Source of the DNA: Brachynemurus nebulosus
Taxonomy: Eukaryota > Arthropoda > Insecta > Neuroptera > Myrmeleontidae
DNA: 64,000 nt
Direction of reading: 5' to 3'
Assembly: GCA_035578155.1 (NCBI GenBank)
Contig: JAPWDM010000001.1
Location: forward strand, 173,500,395-173,564,394
Shown here: piece after piece, positions 1 to 11,393 of the stretch
Layout of the letters: every line of letters begins with the position of its first letter
How positions within the stretch are numbered: position 1 is the first letter of the stretch
The notes under the pieces: model-generated
Database searches by the model: none
Told to the model about the DNA's origin: nothing
What the model saw: the letters and a program-made list of their open reading frames with translations, nothing else
Translations under genes and position numbers: made by a program

Positions 1-485
1 TTCAAAGTCTGTCGTTCGTAATTTGTAATGAGGAGCAGTTTACACCGCTTGTGATTTAGTCTATTACTAGTTGTGATACAGTTAACATCGTTCTTAGATT
101 CATTGTTTTTTTTTAATCAACTCGTGAATTTTAAACAGAAAAAAAATATGAAGTGTGTCGTATTTAAGTGTAAAAATTCTACTGAACAAAAAGATTCTCA
201 AAATAAAGGGATATCTTTCTTAAAATAAATAAATTTATTTTTAATTGTTGGTTGTTAGTGACATAGGTCGGCCATGACAGTATATACTATATATATGCAA
301 GGTGCCCAGTCATACATACTTACACCATATTGCACAAACACATTCACATGTTAGTGTAGACATAAATGATGTGTTTTGTTGTATGTATCATAATCGTTTG
401 ATAGGAGTAGCGGTGTTCACGTCATTTGCTGGTGATAGCGGTCACGGTAGTTATGAAATAGGAAATTGGTATCTTATATATATCT
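1..485 (+). mobile_element. THAP-exon interspersed repeat, copy 1 (short form)
   Basis: The whole segment is repeated in inverted orientation at 21,600-22,765, with strong identity from the first bases (GTCGTTCG near position 10) to about position 485. It encodes the start of a THAP zinc finger (148-228), so it is probably a non-autonomous derivative of a THAP-bearing DNA transposon, or a dispersed gene fragment. Compared with the other copy it lacks a 682-bp internal segment; the junction lies in ACTATATATATGCAAGG near 285-303. The left end is cut off by the window edge, so termini and target duplication cannot be judged. Confidence 0.7.
148..228 (+). pseudogene. THAP zinc-finger N-terminal exon remnant
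   Basis: An ATG opens a 26-codon frame beginning MKCVVFKCKN and ending ISFLK before TAA. This matches the start of THAP domains: a Cys-x(4)-Cys pair directly after the initiator Met, then a hydrophobic Ile-Ser-Phe strand. THAP domains are C2CH zinc-dependent DNA-binding modules of P-element transposases and many animal proteins. The second Cys and the His of the motif, and the downstream AVPTIF box, are absent, so only the first part of the domain remains and it cannot fold as such. The second copy (ATG at 22,608, minus strand) keeps the first eight codons and then loses the frame. The parent could be a P-type transposase or a host THAP gene; the fragment is too short to decide. Confidence 0.6.
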
Positions 486-1740
486 ATGCTCTATTGTAGT
501 CAATTACCAAATGTACACGTCTATGTGATTTACCAAAATATTATAAATCATTAAATTGAGCATTTTGGCGTTGAAATAATATCAAAACGCAATAATAAAA
601 TAAATATTCGGAAAATTTCCACCACTAATATCGTCCCACGTTTCTTCCCATTGTATTAACGACAAAAATTTATCGTTACATTCAATAATAAAATACCCCT
701 GTCGCAGCATCCTACATAACATAGCGAATTTCCGTTTATAAAAGTTAGTTTTTCTTGAAAACTAAATGACATAGAATAATACTGAATGACCTTTTTTATG
801 TGATTTTTTCTCGTTTTTCCAATGGTGCAAAAAAATTTCACGAAAATTTTTGAATAAAGGGAAATTTTGGCAAAAAACTAATTTATTTCACGAAAATTGC
901 CAAAAAAAAACCATGTTCCGGGCATCGGACGTATCTGGTTAACGTACTCGTCCAACGGTTTGGGACTTTCAATATTTTCACCAAATTTCATAAGCGTAAG
1001 ACATTTCGTTCGAGTTATCGCGCGGAAGTATATATATATATCTATATATATAGTCGCGTCATGACAGTGGCTGTAATAGCTGAATTCCATTCTGGAAATT
1101 CGCTAAAAGGAAACAAAACGAAGGTAAAAGAAATATTTTTCACGGTATGAAAAATTGATAACAAGAGACAACTGGGAAATTTCCCTTTCAACACACACAC
1201 GCACACATACATTAGTATACGACACAACCGTTGTATTGCTTTCGAATTGGGTTTTCCATCGTTACATCATCGTAGGCTGATATTTAATAGAAATGTTTTT
1301 ATTATCATAACGCAATACTACGCAGCAATGTGAAAAACGACACAATACAAAAATTCAACATCAAAAAAAGGAAATTATATAATTTTTCTGGAAACTTCTA
1401 GCGTACCTACCCAACCACCATTTTCAATTTGTGAAATACTTTTTGAAAAAGTTTTTTCATCCTGCAAAATTAAATAATATCGCATTTATCTGTGGGTGTT
1501 TCTTCTCTCTGTAATCTCTGAAAAGATGATGGTAAATAGTTTTTGTATGAACACTCTTACGCTAAAATTAATTAAATTACGCTTTTCAACAGTTTCAGAT
1601 TTTGTGTTTATTAGGGGGAAAAAACACCGATGACGTCTGTACATGATGAGAAAAAATTTTACGTATTGTAAAGCCCACTTTACCTGGCAATAATTCGCCC
1701 AGGTATAAAGATAAGTATATTTAAAAATACGTGGTAAGTA
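486..1740. other. AT-rich DNA without a recognised feature
   Basis: Only short low-complexity tracts are visible: a TA-rich run near 1,030-1,050 and a CA-rich run near 1,190-1,208. No open frame with a recognisable motif was found on either strand. Confidence 0.5.
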
Positions 1741-2166
1741 TTATATTACAACTCTAAGAAAAAAGTAAACGTAATAAAATTTTACAAGTTGGATTTACAC
1801 TATAGCAAAAAATGAAATAAATTATTTTCAGTACGAAACTGCCCTGTTGCAGCAACATTCATAAAAATATTACTTTTCAATTCAAAATAGAATATGGCAA
1901 TACAGAATACGATTTAGAAATGTTAAATTATAATCTAAATCAATAGTTTTAAGAATTATATACATTCATTTAAACTTTTTGAATTATGAAGTTTTTTTTA
2001 GCTATGTAAATCCGACTTAGTTTGTCACATTTTTGTGTGAGAGAGATAAATAAATTAAGCTGTCACTGTACAAGCTACTTTTTTATCCTTGTCATATTTT
2101 TTAACCAATCATATTTTTTACAAAATTTTATTACCTTTACTTTTTTCTTAGAGTTGTAATATAATA
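1741..2166 (+). mobile_element. 426-bp MITE, family M1 copy 1
   Basis: Near-perfect terminal inverted repeats of about 40 bp: the left end has CAACTCTAAGAAAAAAGTAA, the right end its complement TTACTTTTTTCTTAGAGTTG. The complementarity continues outward into TATTATATTA and TAATATAATA. The same sequence occurs inverted at 53,141-53,565. It has no coding capacity, so it is a non-autonomous DNA transposon. The superfamily is unclear because the flanks are palindromic in both copies and hide the target duplication. Confidence 0.8.
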
Positions 2167-3777
2167 CGAGATTTTCCATTCCCTCCTTTATTAGTTATTA
2201 CCTGCGTATAAACGTTAAATTAGTTTTCTGCGCACTGTCAAGATAGGTGACGCCAGGTATACATATTTACTGTATTGGTTTTTTTTATTGGTTTTGGATA
2301 ATGTTATCATATAAAAACACAATGTCAGATATTGTTTAATTAACGATAAAACAAGATATAAAATATACTACATTATTTCCAAACTGCACTTCGTCCAAGG
2401 ACTTAATTAACTTATAAAAACTACAGCCATCTAACCTATAAAACACTAATGAACATAAAAAAGAAACTTTCATAAGAAAAACACCGATCTACAGACTATG
2501 GAATAATGACAATGAGTTGTGCGCATGCACAGAGGACTAAGTGATGTTTGGTATAGTCAAAAGATTTTGAAGTGAGAGTCCTGTCTTCGTTTGCGCAGGT
2601 GGAGTGGGTAAAATAAATCAATTCACTGGCCTATGGTTCATAAATGCGTTTCTGCGCATCTCTCAGTTCATTTTCTTTTGGGTCTAAACAGCTACAAGCG
2701 GATCAAGTCAAGCTTGGAAAAGAATCTAGTATTATTTATTAAATATTTATAGGCCTGAGGGGAGTTTGGAAATTTAAAATACAGAACAAGATAGGCATTA
2801 ATTCACTTAGGTATGTTATAAGATTTATACCAATATTCCAACTTAGCCAAAAATGAATTTGAAATGGCGTAGCTAAACGTCCGCCGACTGAATCACATTG
2901 TAAAACTCATATTTGCGTCGTACGGCGAATTTGTTACTTTATTAATTAAGAATTCATCGAAAATCGTACATGCGCGCTGGAATAACTACATGAAGAGTAA
3001 TAATGCCGCCGTACGGCGAATTTTTCACAACAGTGACGTTAAATCCACTATCACCAATAAATATAACAAATAAATTAAATTCACAGCCTTATTGTTAGTA
3101 AACATAATCTTAATTTTCTCAACTCAAAAGGTGTCCACCTCCAATTTTGTTTATTCCTCGATATTTTGTTTTTATGCCGTGAAAACATATTGTTTACTAT
3201 AAATAATTTTTTATCTATAGATTTGGGGGCACCTATGACTAATGGGAAATGGTGTCTTGAATTTTGAAAAAAATTAGATTAAGTGTCTACAGGGGTATAA
3301 ACGTAAAGAATAATGATTTTTAAGTGGTCCTCCAAGAATTAAATTTATTTACATGAAACAAAATTGAAAATCGTTGAAAAAGAATTGTCGTGAAAGTTAC
3401 AAATTGAACAACATTAAAAAAAAAATAATATAATATATTCTAGTTAAAAAAATGTCAGACAAGTGATTTTTTTTTTTTGATGAATATTTAAAGTACAATA
3501 TTTTATATGTATAATAATGATAGGCAAATTTATATATGCTGACACAGGTATAATCAAATCAGCAAATCAAAGTAGCGCGCCAGGACACAGACACTGAGGT
3601 GTACAGTGAAAATTGTCAATGTTAATACATATTTAATGAGTACGCAATTTTCTGTTACATTTTTTTCTGTTACCATTTCCTTTTGTTTTTCAGTTGTTTG
3701 ATGTAAAAAGTACCTTCTAATTAGTAATATTAAAAATCAAAAAAGAGCAAGAAAAAATTATTACTTTTAAAAATTAT
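2167..3777. other. AT-rich unassigned DNA with a short direct repeat
   Basis: No gene recognised. A G/C-containing motif CGTACGGCGAATTT occurs twice in direct orientation, at about 2,919 and 3,010; each sits in a local palindrome of the type CGCCGTACGGCG. Otherwise AT-rich with poly(A) and poly(T) runs. Confidence 0.5.
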
Positions 3778-4317
3778 CACTTACAAGTAGAGGGCACGAC
3801 CTGGAAAATTAACTTCGGGATGGGATTTCGCAGGATTATAGTCCCTCCAAAGATTAATTAGGTAATTGTTAAAATATGAAGACCTATTGGCCAGTCAATT
3901 TCGAGAAACACGCTTTTAAAATTCTAGCTTCATTTACTGAATATATATAAATCATTGGTGTGTTAAATCAACAAATAAATAGCCCATTCGGCAGCGTGTT
4001 AGAGTGGCGACTAGAGTGTACGGGTTCGATTCGGACTGACTGCAAATATTTTTTTTTTTTAATTTTGTTAATTAAATATTAAAATTAATAAATTTCAAAA
4101 ATAAATAATTATTTCTAACAATAAATATCATAAATTAAAATATATTGTATTTTTTTTTTTAATTCGTAACCATTTACTGAATACTTTTTTAATAAGTAAT
4201 TTGATTTTTTTTAAACAGGTAAATAATAGAATTACTTATAATCCTGGGAGGGACTAAAATCCTGCAAAATCCCATCCCGAAGTCAATTTCCCAGGTCGTG
4301 CACTCTCCTTGTTAGTG
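3778..4317. mobile_element. 540-bp non-autonomous element with CACT(A/T) termini
   Basis: Terminal inverted repeats of about 75 bp with few mismatches. The left arm starts CACTTACAAG and holds GGCACGACCTGGAAAATT and TTCGGGATGGGATTT; the right arm is its complement and ends CTTGTTAGTG. It is flanked by a 4-bp duplication TTAT (3,774-3,777 and 4,318-4,321). CACT(A) ends with a short duplication suggest the CACTA/Chapaev (CMC) group, by inference. It contains a tRNA-like stretch with a T-rich tail. Confidence 0.75.
3982..4045 (+). repeat. tRNA-like / SINE-head-like sequence
   Basis: A G/C-richer stretch contains a pol III B-box-like core (GGGTTCGATTCG) and an upstream A-box-like TTAGAGTGGCGA, followed by a long T/A tract. 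This is the arrangement of a tRNA-derived SINE head or tRNA relic. No clean cloverleaf can be drawn. It lies inside the CACT-ended element, so it is either a nested insertion or captured sequence. Confidence 0.35.
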
Positions 4318-4344
4318 TTATCGATGTTATTAGGCAAGTGTATC

Positions 4345-5470
4345 CCAACCGCCTGGCGGAACCCCAATTAATGATTCCAGGATACAATAATTCTTTTTAA
4401 AATTAAGTATTTTAAACATTTCTCTAATGCTTAAAAAAGTGTCAATATTTGTCTGAATTACATGGTCGGCCAACTGGTCGGAAAACGACATTTCGTATTA
4501 CATGAACAAATTTTATCAACTAATGGCGGAAGCAATTCCAAGATACAATAATTATATTCAAAATTAAAGAATGGCTTTTAAACATTTCTCTAATGAAAGT
4601 ATCGATATTTGTCTGAATCACATGGTTGACCAAATGGTTGGACAACGACATTTCATATTACACGACCAAATGTTATTCCACCTAAGGACTAATGACTAAT
4701 GCTTAAGAAAGTGTCGATATTTATTTGAAATACAAGATAGATGAAGTGGTCCTAAAACGACATTTCATATTACACAACCAAATGCTATTTCAATTTATGA
4801 CGAAAATGATTCCAAACTACAGGAAATCTACTTAAAATTAAAGATTTGGTTTTAAACATTTTTGAAATGCCTAAGTGTCGATATTTACATATTTGAATTG
4901 CATGGTCGGCCAAGATGAATCTCAAGCTGGCAGCTCCAGCTAATTAATCGTGTAATTGTTGCTTCTCTAAAATTCAAAGTTATTCATGAAGAGAATGTTG
5001 AAAGGATCAGCTCTGAATTTTTTTATAATTTTTGGGGTGGTTTTGGAAGAGGTTAGAGGCCCAGAGTTGTAAAAAGATAGCCTCCGCTGGCTCTCTTTTT
5101 TTTATAATTAATCGTGTAATTGTTGCTTCTCTGAAATTCAAAGTTATTTACGTAGAGAATGTCGAGAAGATCATCTCTGATTTTTTTTTATAATTTTTGG
5201 GGTAGTTTTGGTAGAGTTTAGAAGCCAAGAACTGTTTATAGGCTCTTTTAAACAGTTCTTGGCTTCTAAACACCACCAAAACCACCCAAAAAATTATAAA
5301 AAAATTCAGAGCTGATCCTTTCAACATTCTCTTCATGAATAACTTTGAATTTTAAAGAAGCAACAATTACACGATTAATTAGCTGGAGCTGCCAGCTTGA
5401 GATTCATTCGGCCAAGTGGTCAAAAAACCACTCTTCATATTAACACTATGAGGCCCGAGCACTTTCACAG
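4345..5470. repeat. Degenerate ~160-bp tandem repeat, interrupted
   Basis: A unit containing GATTCCAGGATACAATAATT, TTTTAAACATTTCTCTAATG, GTCGATATTTGTCTGAAT and CATGGTCGGCCAA recurs. The GTGTC(A/G)ATATTT core is at about 4,440, 4,596, 4,711 and 4,876. Units are diverged and of unequal length. The last unit is split by the foldback at 4,915-5,407 and resumes at 5,408. Confidence 0.7.
4915..5407. mobile_element. 493-bp foldback/Mutator-like element with 9-bp target duplication
   Basis: The left arm begins ATGAATCTCAAGCTGGCAGC and the right arm ends with its exact complement. The arms pair over about 130 bp around a further inner hairpin (GAAGCCAAGAACTGTTTA and its complement, about 5,220-5,270). 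The left arm holds two imperfect copies of the inner part (about 4,945-5,060 and 5,106-5,225), the right arm only one. A perfect 9-bp duplication TCGGCCAAG flanks it (4,906-4,914 and 5,408-5,416). A 9-bp duplication with long inverted repeats fits Mutator-like or FB-type foldback elements. No coding capacity. Confidence 0.9.
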
Positions 5471-6840
5471 TAAACTTCCCCGGAAGCCGATAATATTTTT
5501 AAAGAAATTTTATATAAACAAACACATAAAATAATTCAACATGTATATATATGTGATACGTACATACATATATTTAACATTCAAACACATTTAAATCAAT
5601 TAAAGAATATTACAGAAAATTTAGATAAACTGGTAAAATAAAAAAAAATACTTTTATTAGTTTTTATATTGTTTATTTTAAATTTTTTTATAGAAACCAA
5701 GAGAGTAGTGTGTGTTGGCGTTTGTGTGAGTTGAGTATATACACATCGGTATGATAACATCTCACACATACATAATGTGTAATCAATTAATCATTTATCG
5801 CGATCGGCCTCTGCGGTTGTTTTGAGTATTTTCGGATGCCGAAGCCGTGGGACTGAAAAAAATTATATGAGATTTTACTGAGCCGTAACTGCAAAAAAGG
5901 TAGAAAAACGCCGTATTACAGTGTTTGCTTACTGCACAAGATCATAAATGGTTTCCATATAACACGGTACCATGGGTTAACTATTAGTTATACCAATATA
6001 ACAACCGTTTTATAAGAGGTTAGTACAGTACGAGCGAATTTTTACTGTACTATTCGTAGATACAAATACTTTTTGGTATACAAAAAGGTTCAAAAAAGAC
6101 TATAATTAAATTTTCTGTTTATTTAACAAAAATGAGAAAAAAAATTCCTTTGAAATATTTCGTTTTAAAAAATTGTTTAAAAACGGAAAAAAGTTATTAT
6201 AATTAAATTTTGATTAAAAAAATGTATAGGTACCTATATTAATATTTATTTTATTAAAAGAATTAATCGAATTTGAATTATAATTGAAATGCGTTGGGTT
6301 TGTTATGGAAACGAATCCAGGGTCAGTACAGTATTTCAACGGTGACAGTCTTGAAATAAAAACGTACTGTAATTGTATAATTTTTGATCGTGTTTCATAT
6401 GCAGCATACAGTACTGTCACGAAAAATTGCGAAAAAGTTCAATTTTTCCAGAATTTTTGAAAGTTAAATACAACTTTTTGATTTTCCAGTTGTGTAAGAG
6501 CCCTGTTTGATAATAGGGTTTGCAGACGGAACATGTAATCTAAACTAACAAGCTGAAATTTTCTTTTAAACAAAAAGTAATTTAAAATTAAAAGACAATT
6601 TTTACTTGGTTAATACCACTTTATTTTATTTTCACTTAAATAAAGTAGTATTAGCCAAATAAAAATTGTCTAAATTAATTTTAAAATGGAATACCATAAA
6701 GTAACGCTCAAATGTATCAAAAAAAGTAATTTTTTGAATGATTTTTCCAAAATGATATTTTCCACAATGATAGAATACATTACAAACAAAATATACTAAA
6801 TAATTACATTCTTACCTCTAGTTTTCGCCAAAATTAAACA
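5471..6840. other. Unassigned AT-rich DNA with a ~95-bp hairpin
   Basis: The clearest structure is an inverted repeat at about 6,585-6,682: arms AAGACAATTTTTAC and GTAAAAATTGTCTT-like sequence, with TAATACCACTTTATTT facing AAATAAAGTAGTATTA. A weaker pair of GTACAGTA-containing sequences faces inward at about 6,023 and 6,410 and may mark a decayed MITE. No gene recognised. Confidence 0.5.
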
Positions 6841-7480
6841 TTTAGAAAATTTTCTCAAATATGACTTGATTTGACGATATAGTTTCAAATGAAATCAAAA
6901 ACAAAACATCTCGACCGGTTTCGGTGTCTCAAAACACCATTTTCAAGATACAGTGGACTTTCGTTATCAGTCCGTTTACGGGGCTGTAGGAGAATATAAT
7001 CCCCTTATAACACTTCCCCTACTTTTCAAACGTGTGAGTGTGTACTCATGTATAATCAAATAGCCCGGTCGTTAGAATCGGCACAAAATCTACCTATTTT
7101 ATACATTTACTAATATTTTCTAAATGCGTTCTCTAGTTTGTGTGACAGGAGTTTAAACGATATATTATATATATATATATATAATAATATTGTTAGTCAA
7201 ACAAAGTTTGTAATATAATCCGCACGATGAACGAACAGAATGATTTATGAGTTGCACTATTAACATCAACACCAATGTTCTGGTCTTATAATGAGAGGCT
7301 GAAATGATTTTTTTTCGGTCATGGAGGGGGAATGTTTACAATAGAAATATAAATCGGCGGTAAAAAAATTTATGGTGTTTTGAGACACCGAAATCGGTCG
7401 ACATTTTTTTTTTTTTTTTTTTTTTATTTCATTTAAAACTATATCGTCAAATCAAGTCATATTTGAGAAAATTTTCTAAA
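6841..7480. mobile_element. 640-bp MITE with ~100-bp inverted repeats
   Basis: The left arm runs from TTTAGAAAATTTTCTCAAAT through TGACGATATAGTTT to GACCGGTTTCGGTGTCTC (about 6,841-6,945). The right arm (about 7,373-7,480) is its complement, interrupted by a poly(T) tract. The inner ends contain a small hairpin GGTGT...ACACC. The interior has a TA-rich stretch at about 7,161-7,193. No clear target duplication and no coding capacity. Confidence 0.75.
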
Positions 7481-10102
7481 TACACTAAACAAGTTTAAAT
7501 GCAATTTTTAATAAATTTGGCGTGGTTATTTGCTAAAAAAACATAATAAATTTTTACTTTTTGTAGGACAAATTTTGTCCATTACAAATCTGTTCGGTTC
7601 AGTTGAACATCTAATAATAAATACAGAAAAAGATGTAACGCATGTGCGTGTGCGTATCTATGTGTGTATATGTGTGTGTGTGTGCTGGATGTGCGCGTGA
7701 GTGGGTGATTATTACTGTTATTACTCTTCTACAGTTTTCTATTTGACCTGAATATTGAAATGAATGTAGACTGATGCGAGATATACATGATATTACATAC
7801 TTATAATATAGCATACTGTGCGTGGTGTATGCTTAGCTTAGTTTGCTGTTTCTTTATGAACATTCGCATTTGATTACAATAAGAAAATATCTGCGAAAAT
7901 TTACGGAAAACGATGTAGACACGACGATTGGAATCGAATTATAAGAATTCAAAGATGTAGATTTAAGCTGTCGAATTAGACAAGTCTAGTCTAGACACTT
8001 GGGAACTTCTAGGAGAAAAAAAATATCAGGATCAGTTATATATATCAGATCACACTATGCATATACTGTGTGAGTTTGCCATTTTTATTACAGCCAAACC
8101 ATTGATTTAATCGAAAAATTGTTCAAATAAAAGTTGTAGATATCGACGGGGGCAACCGATTGCTATAGTCAGGAGCTTTATAGCTCTTATGGTTTTCGAG
8201 CTATGATACAAACTTATAGATTTTTAAATGGGACTATATATTAATTTTTCGATAAGACTGATCTAATGCATTAATTAACAACATAAATGAGCAAAAAGAA
8301 CTCTTTTACCCAAGATTAATTTTTTAATTTTTCTTTAATTTATTAGTTAGGCGGTAAAAATATGCATATGTACTTGAGGCTACTTTAACCGCTAGTGTTT
8401 TTCTTGATTACATTTCCATTACATCCAAGAAAAGAACCTTTTCCAGTACCATTTCTATCATAAAAATTTGATTGTAATAGAAATGGCAACTCTCAAAAAC
8501 TCACATGGTATATTTGATCAGATCACACTATGCAAAATTGTCTGCTGGGATTCGCATTGACAACGGTGGTAAGAGTCGTGCTAGCTGGAACATAAAGTCT
8601 GTCCTATTTTTCATGATTGTTTCTCTAGTATTTTTGAGAAAGTCGCGCCTGTCACGTGGGCACGTGTCTATTGGTAGTGGTGGTAAACGCATAGGAACCA
8701 TCTAGAGGCCCAGGCCAACAACAAACATTGTGTGCGACCAACACCGCATAGCAGCCATCATAGTGTCCAGCATAGCAGTTCGCTTGGTTGTGCGATCTGG
8801 GCTTTAGAATATTACATAATTTTTTTTTTCTTTTTGATCTGAAAAGATCTTTTTGATCAGGAAAATACTTATTTCTGTAGATTATAAAATTCTCATTTAT
8901 AATTGACCAAAAAAAATTCTGTTTTAATAATTTTGAATTGTGCTCAACAGTAACCTGAAGAAACCCCATCCCCAGAGGTGACATTGGATTTCCGTGCCTT
9001 TTTGGATTGTACACCAAAGCCATTCCAATGAAGAGATGATTTTTAGTTACAATTTGAAAGTACAGAATCTGTCATTTTGGAATTTTTTTAATGTTACTTG
9101 TTTGTTTGTAAAACCGTAATCTTGAGAGAAAGGTTGACACAGAAGGTAAAAAAAGTTGAGATAAAAATTTTAAAATAAGAGAAACATTCTTACAAAGCTT
9201 AAGATGAAATTTGACAATCTTACCTTAATTCCCAAATTAAGCAGTTTTTCGTCCACGTATGTTCTGGTGATGAACTTGGCTAAAAAAAACTAAAGCTTAA
9301 AACATACAATACACTATTTGCTAATTTGTCATAATAGTCAGTACATGCAAATTACAACGTGAACCACTAATAAGCAACAACTACAAATATATATTACATA
9401 ATATTTATTAACTTCTTTGTGTTAGTAATTGCTGAAGGGCAAAGGCTGAAATAGTTTTTTCCCAAAAATACTCAAAGTGACACCAGTTAAGTGGGATCAC
9501 TCTACTAAGCAAGTTTCTGGGCAAAGCGGAACAAGGATTACTATCAGCAAGATAGTGTAAACAACTTATTTCCTATGTCGTGCACATTATATTTTCACCG
9601 GCAAAGCAGTAAATATTGAACGGCTTGATTTTTGCATTAATATTTTTACGACAATATTGAATATTTTAAAGATCAAAAGATGTAATACACGTTTGCTTCA
9701 CAATAAGGTTACTTCACAAACTGAATACAGAGAAAGAGATGGAACGTTATTTGTTTACCTTATCACAAGTTTTTTTTTTTTTTTGCTAGAATGTAGTGTA
9801 TACAGTTGTTCCTTTAGATATTTGAATTCAAAATTTTTACTTACAAAAATGATATCTTTATAATGCAACTTTCTAAATAAAGGAAATACGTAACATAATT
9901 TATGTATCTTCATGTAAGATGTATATTCTGATTTATTTAAACATTAAATTAAATAATAAATTAATATAAATAATAAATTAATATATTAGATAATTAAATA
10001 CATTTTTAATTTCAAATATTAGCGAGTGCTTGTGAGACATTATACATACGTATGACAAACTTTTGTTTGCATTTCAACACACGCAGTACTAATACACATA
10101 GG
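7481..10102. other. Unassigned DNA, mostly AT-rich
   Basis: Contains a GT-rich low-complexity stretch (about 7,640-7,700), two direct copies of CAGATCACACTATGCA (about 8,046 and 8,520), and a G/C-richer patch at about 8,640-8,810 that looks transposon-derived but was not identified. The longest open frame (minus strand, 8,652-9,023) shows no recognisable motif. Nothing here is called a gene. Confidence 0.4.
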
Positions 10103-10144
10103 TGATTGAATGGGTGTCCGGCTCGGACGCCTGTCGAGCATATA

Positions 10145-10214
10145 GGATCGTTGGTGTAGTGGTTAGCACGTCTGGCTAGTTCTGGAGATCCTGGGTTCGA
10201 TTCCCGGCCGATCC
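10145..10214 (+). pseudogene. tRNA-like sequence (tRNA pseudogene or SINE head)
   Basis: The segment has a 6-of-7 bp acceptor stem (GGATCG with CGATCC), a D-arm with a canonical A box (TAGTGGTTAGCAC) and a good T-arm with a consensus B box (GGGTTCGATTCCC). The anticodon arm (TCTGGCTAGTTCTGGAGA) cannot form a proper 5-bp stem around a 7-base loop, so it is unlikely to be a functional tRNA. Flanking sequences are inverted (GTGATTGAA near 10,103 and TTCAATCAC near 10,225), and a small hairpin GTCCGGCTCGGAC lies just upstream. The whole may therefore be a small tRNA-derived mobile unit. Confidence 0.6.
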
Positions 10215-10474
10215 GGATAATTCTTTCAATCACTTTGTGATTTTTAATTTACAATTAAATACATATTTAGTTTTGAACAGTATATGTGCGTTTTTCACGA
10301 TGTTTTTTCTCAGAAACGATATCATAACATGAATATTTAAAAATATCTTTAACTTGAAAAAAGTGATATGGTTATATGTGCATTTATTATTACGGATCTG
10401 GTATGTACAAAACTTTTTTTATTTTATTTTTTATTTTTATCACACTTATGGTACCTTTATTGCCTTTATGTATA

Positions 10475-10691
10475 TATACCTCATTTCAGATACAATTGAT
10501 CATGAGTTTTCGTTAAAAAATTAAATAATTCTTATATTCGAAACAAATCAATCTTTTATTCTTTTCTAAAAATAAACTGCAAATTTAAAATTTACATAAA
10601 CGCAATAATAAAAGAGATAAAGCCAAGAAAACGGAAATTATTTAAATTCGAAGTGACGAAGCATGGTTAAATTTAACTGAAATGAACCATA
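10475..10691 (+). repeat. Inverted repeat pair P, left copy
   Basis: About 217 bp starting TATACCTCATTTCAGATA and ending CTGAAATGAACCATA. An inverted copy lies at 15,425-15,637, so the outer ends of the pair are TATACCTC and GAGGTATA. The pair could be the long terminal repeats of one 5.2-kb element, or two solitary copies that happen to face each other. Confidence 0.75.
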
Positions 10692-11393
10692 TCTATATAT
10701 GTGTACATTTTGAACACCTATATATGCTTCACCTATAGTAACATAGAAAGAGACAAACCTTTCTTGGTGTACCGTTTTGCGCAGCATTCGTGTAGCTCAA
10801 AAACAGTGTTTTACAGTTGTACTTTTATTGAACTCATTTTAACCCACCGAAAGAGTATGTGTACGTACACAAATGGAATAATATAAAATAATATATAAAC
10901 TACAATTACAAGTGTTTTGCCTGATTTATGGCGTTAATAAAATTTCAAATAAATACTCACACTCATATCCATCCGACTACGCATATTTTTAGAACATCTG
11001 AAAATTTTATTAAAACAAAAAGAAAGATAAATGTTCATTTCGAAGGAAGCATGTAACATGAGTGGTTCTTCAACCGAGAAGCGCCACGATCAAAGGCTTC
11101 CGTGTTTCATGTAGGCAGAATTTTTAATAAAACAAGCAAAATATGACAACGCATGAAGAATAAAACTGGAGAACATTGCAAACTGCATGGACCTGTTCGA
11201 CGCAAGAGAGGAGAAATTTTTGCTGTGGGAGGATAGTATTTCAAAAATCTAATGAAAATTTTTAGAACACCAATCAATAATTTGTAATGCATAGTTATTG
11301 AAGGAGAAGTTCATTATCTCCCAGCTTTAACAAACAAAAAAAAAGAAACGTTAAGTGGTGTACATTTGGATACCTATTCATTCACTCTACTAA
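10692..11393. other. AT-rich DNA without a recognised feature
   Basis: No open frame with a known motif and no clear repeat boundaries. A G/C-richer patch near 11,090-11,220 has no identified meaning. Confidence 0.4.

Noticed and set aside
7640..7700. GT-rich stretch as a regulatory element
   Set aside because: It is ordinary low-complexity TG-rich sequence with no associated gene.
8652..9023. 123-codon minus-strand open frame
   Set aside because: No recognisable domain, irregular composition, and overlap with transposon-like sequence; treated as chance.
10145..10214. Functional tRNA gene
   Set aside because: The anticodon stem cannot pair and the arm has the wrong length, although the other arms and both internal promoter boxes look good.
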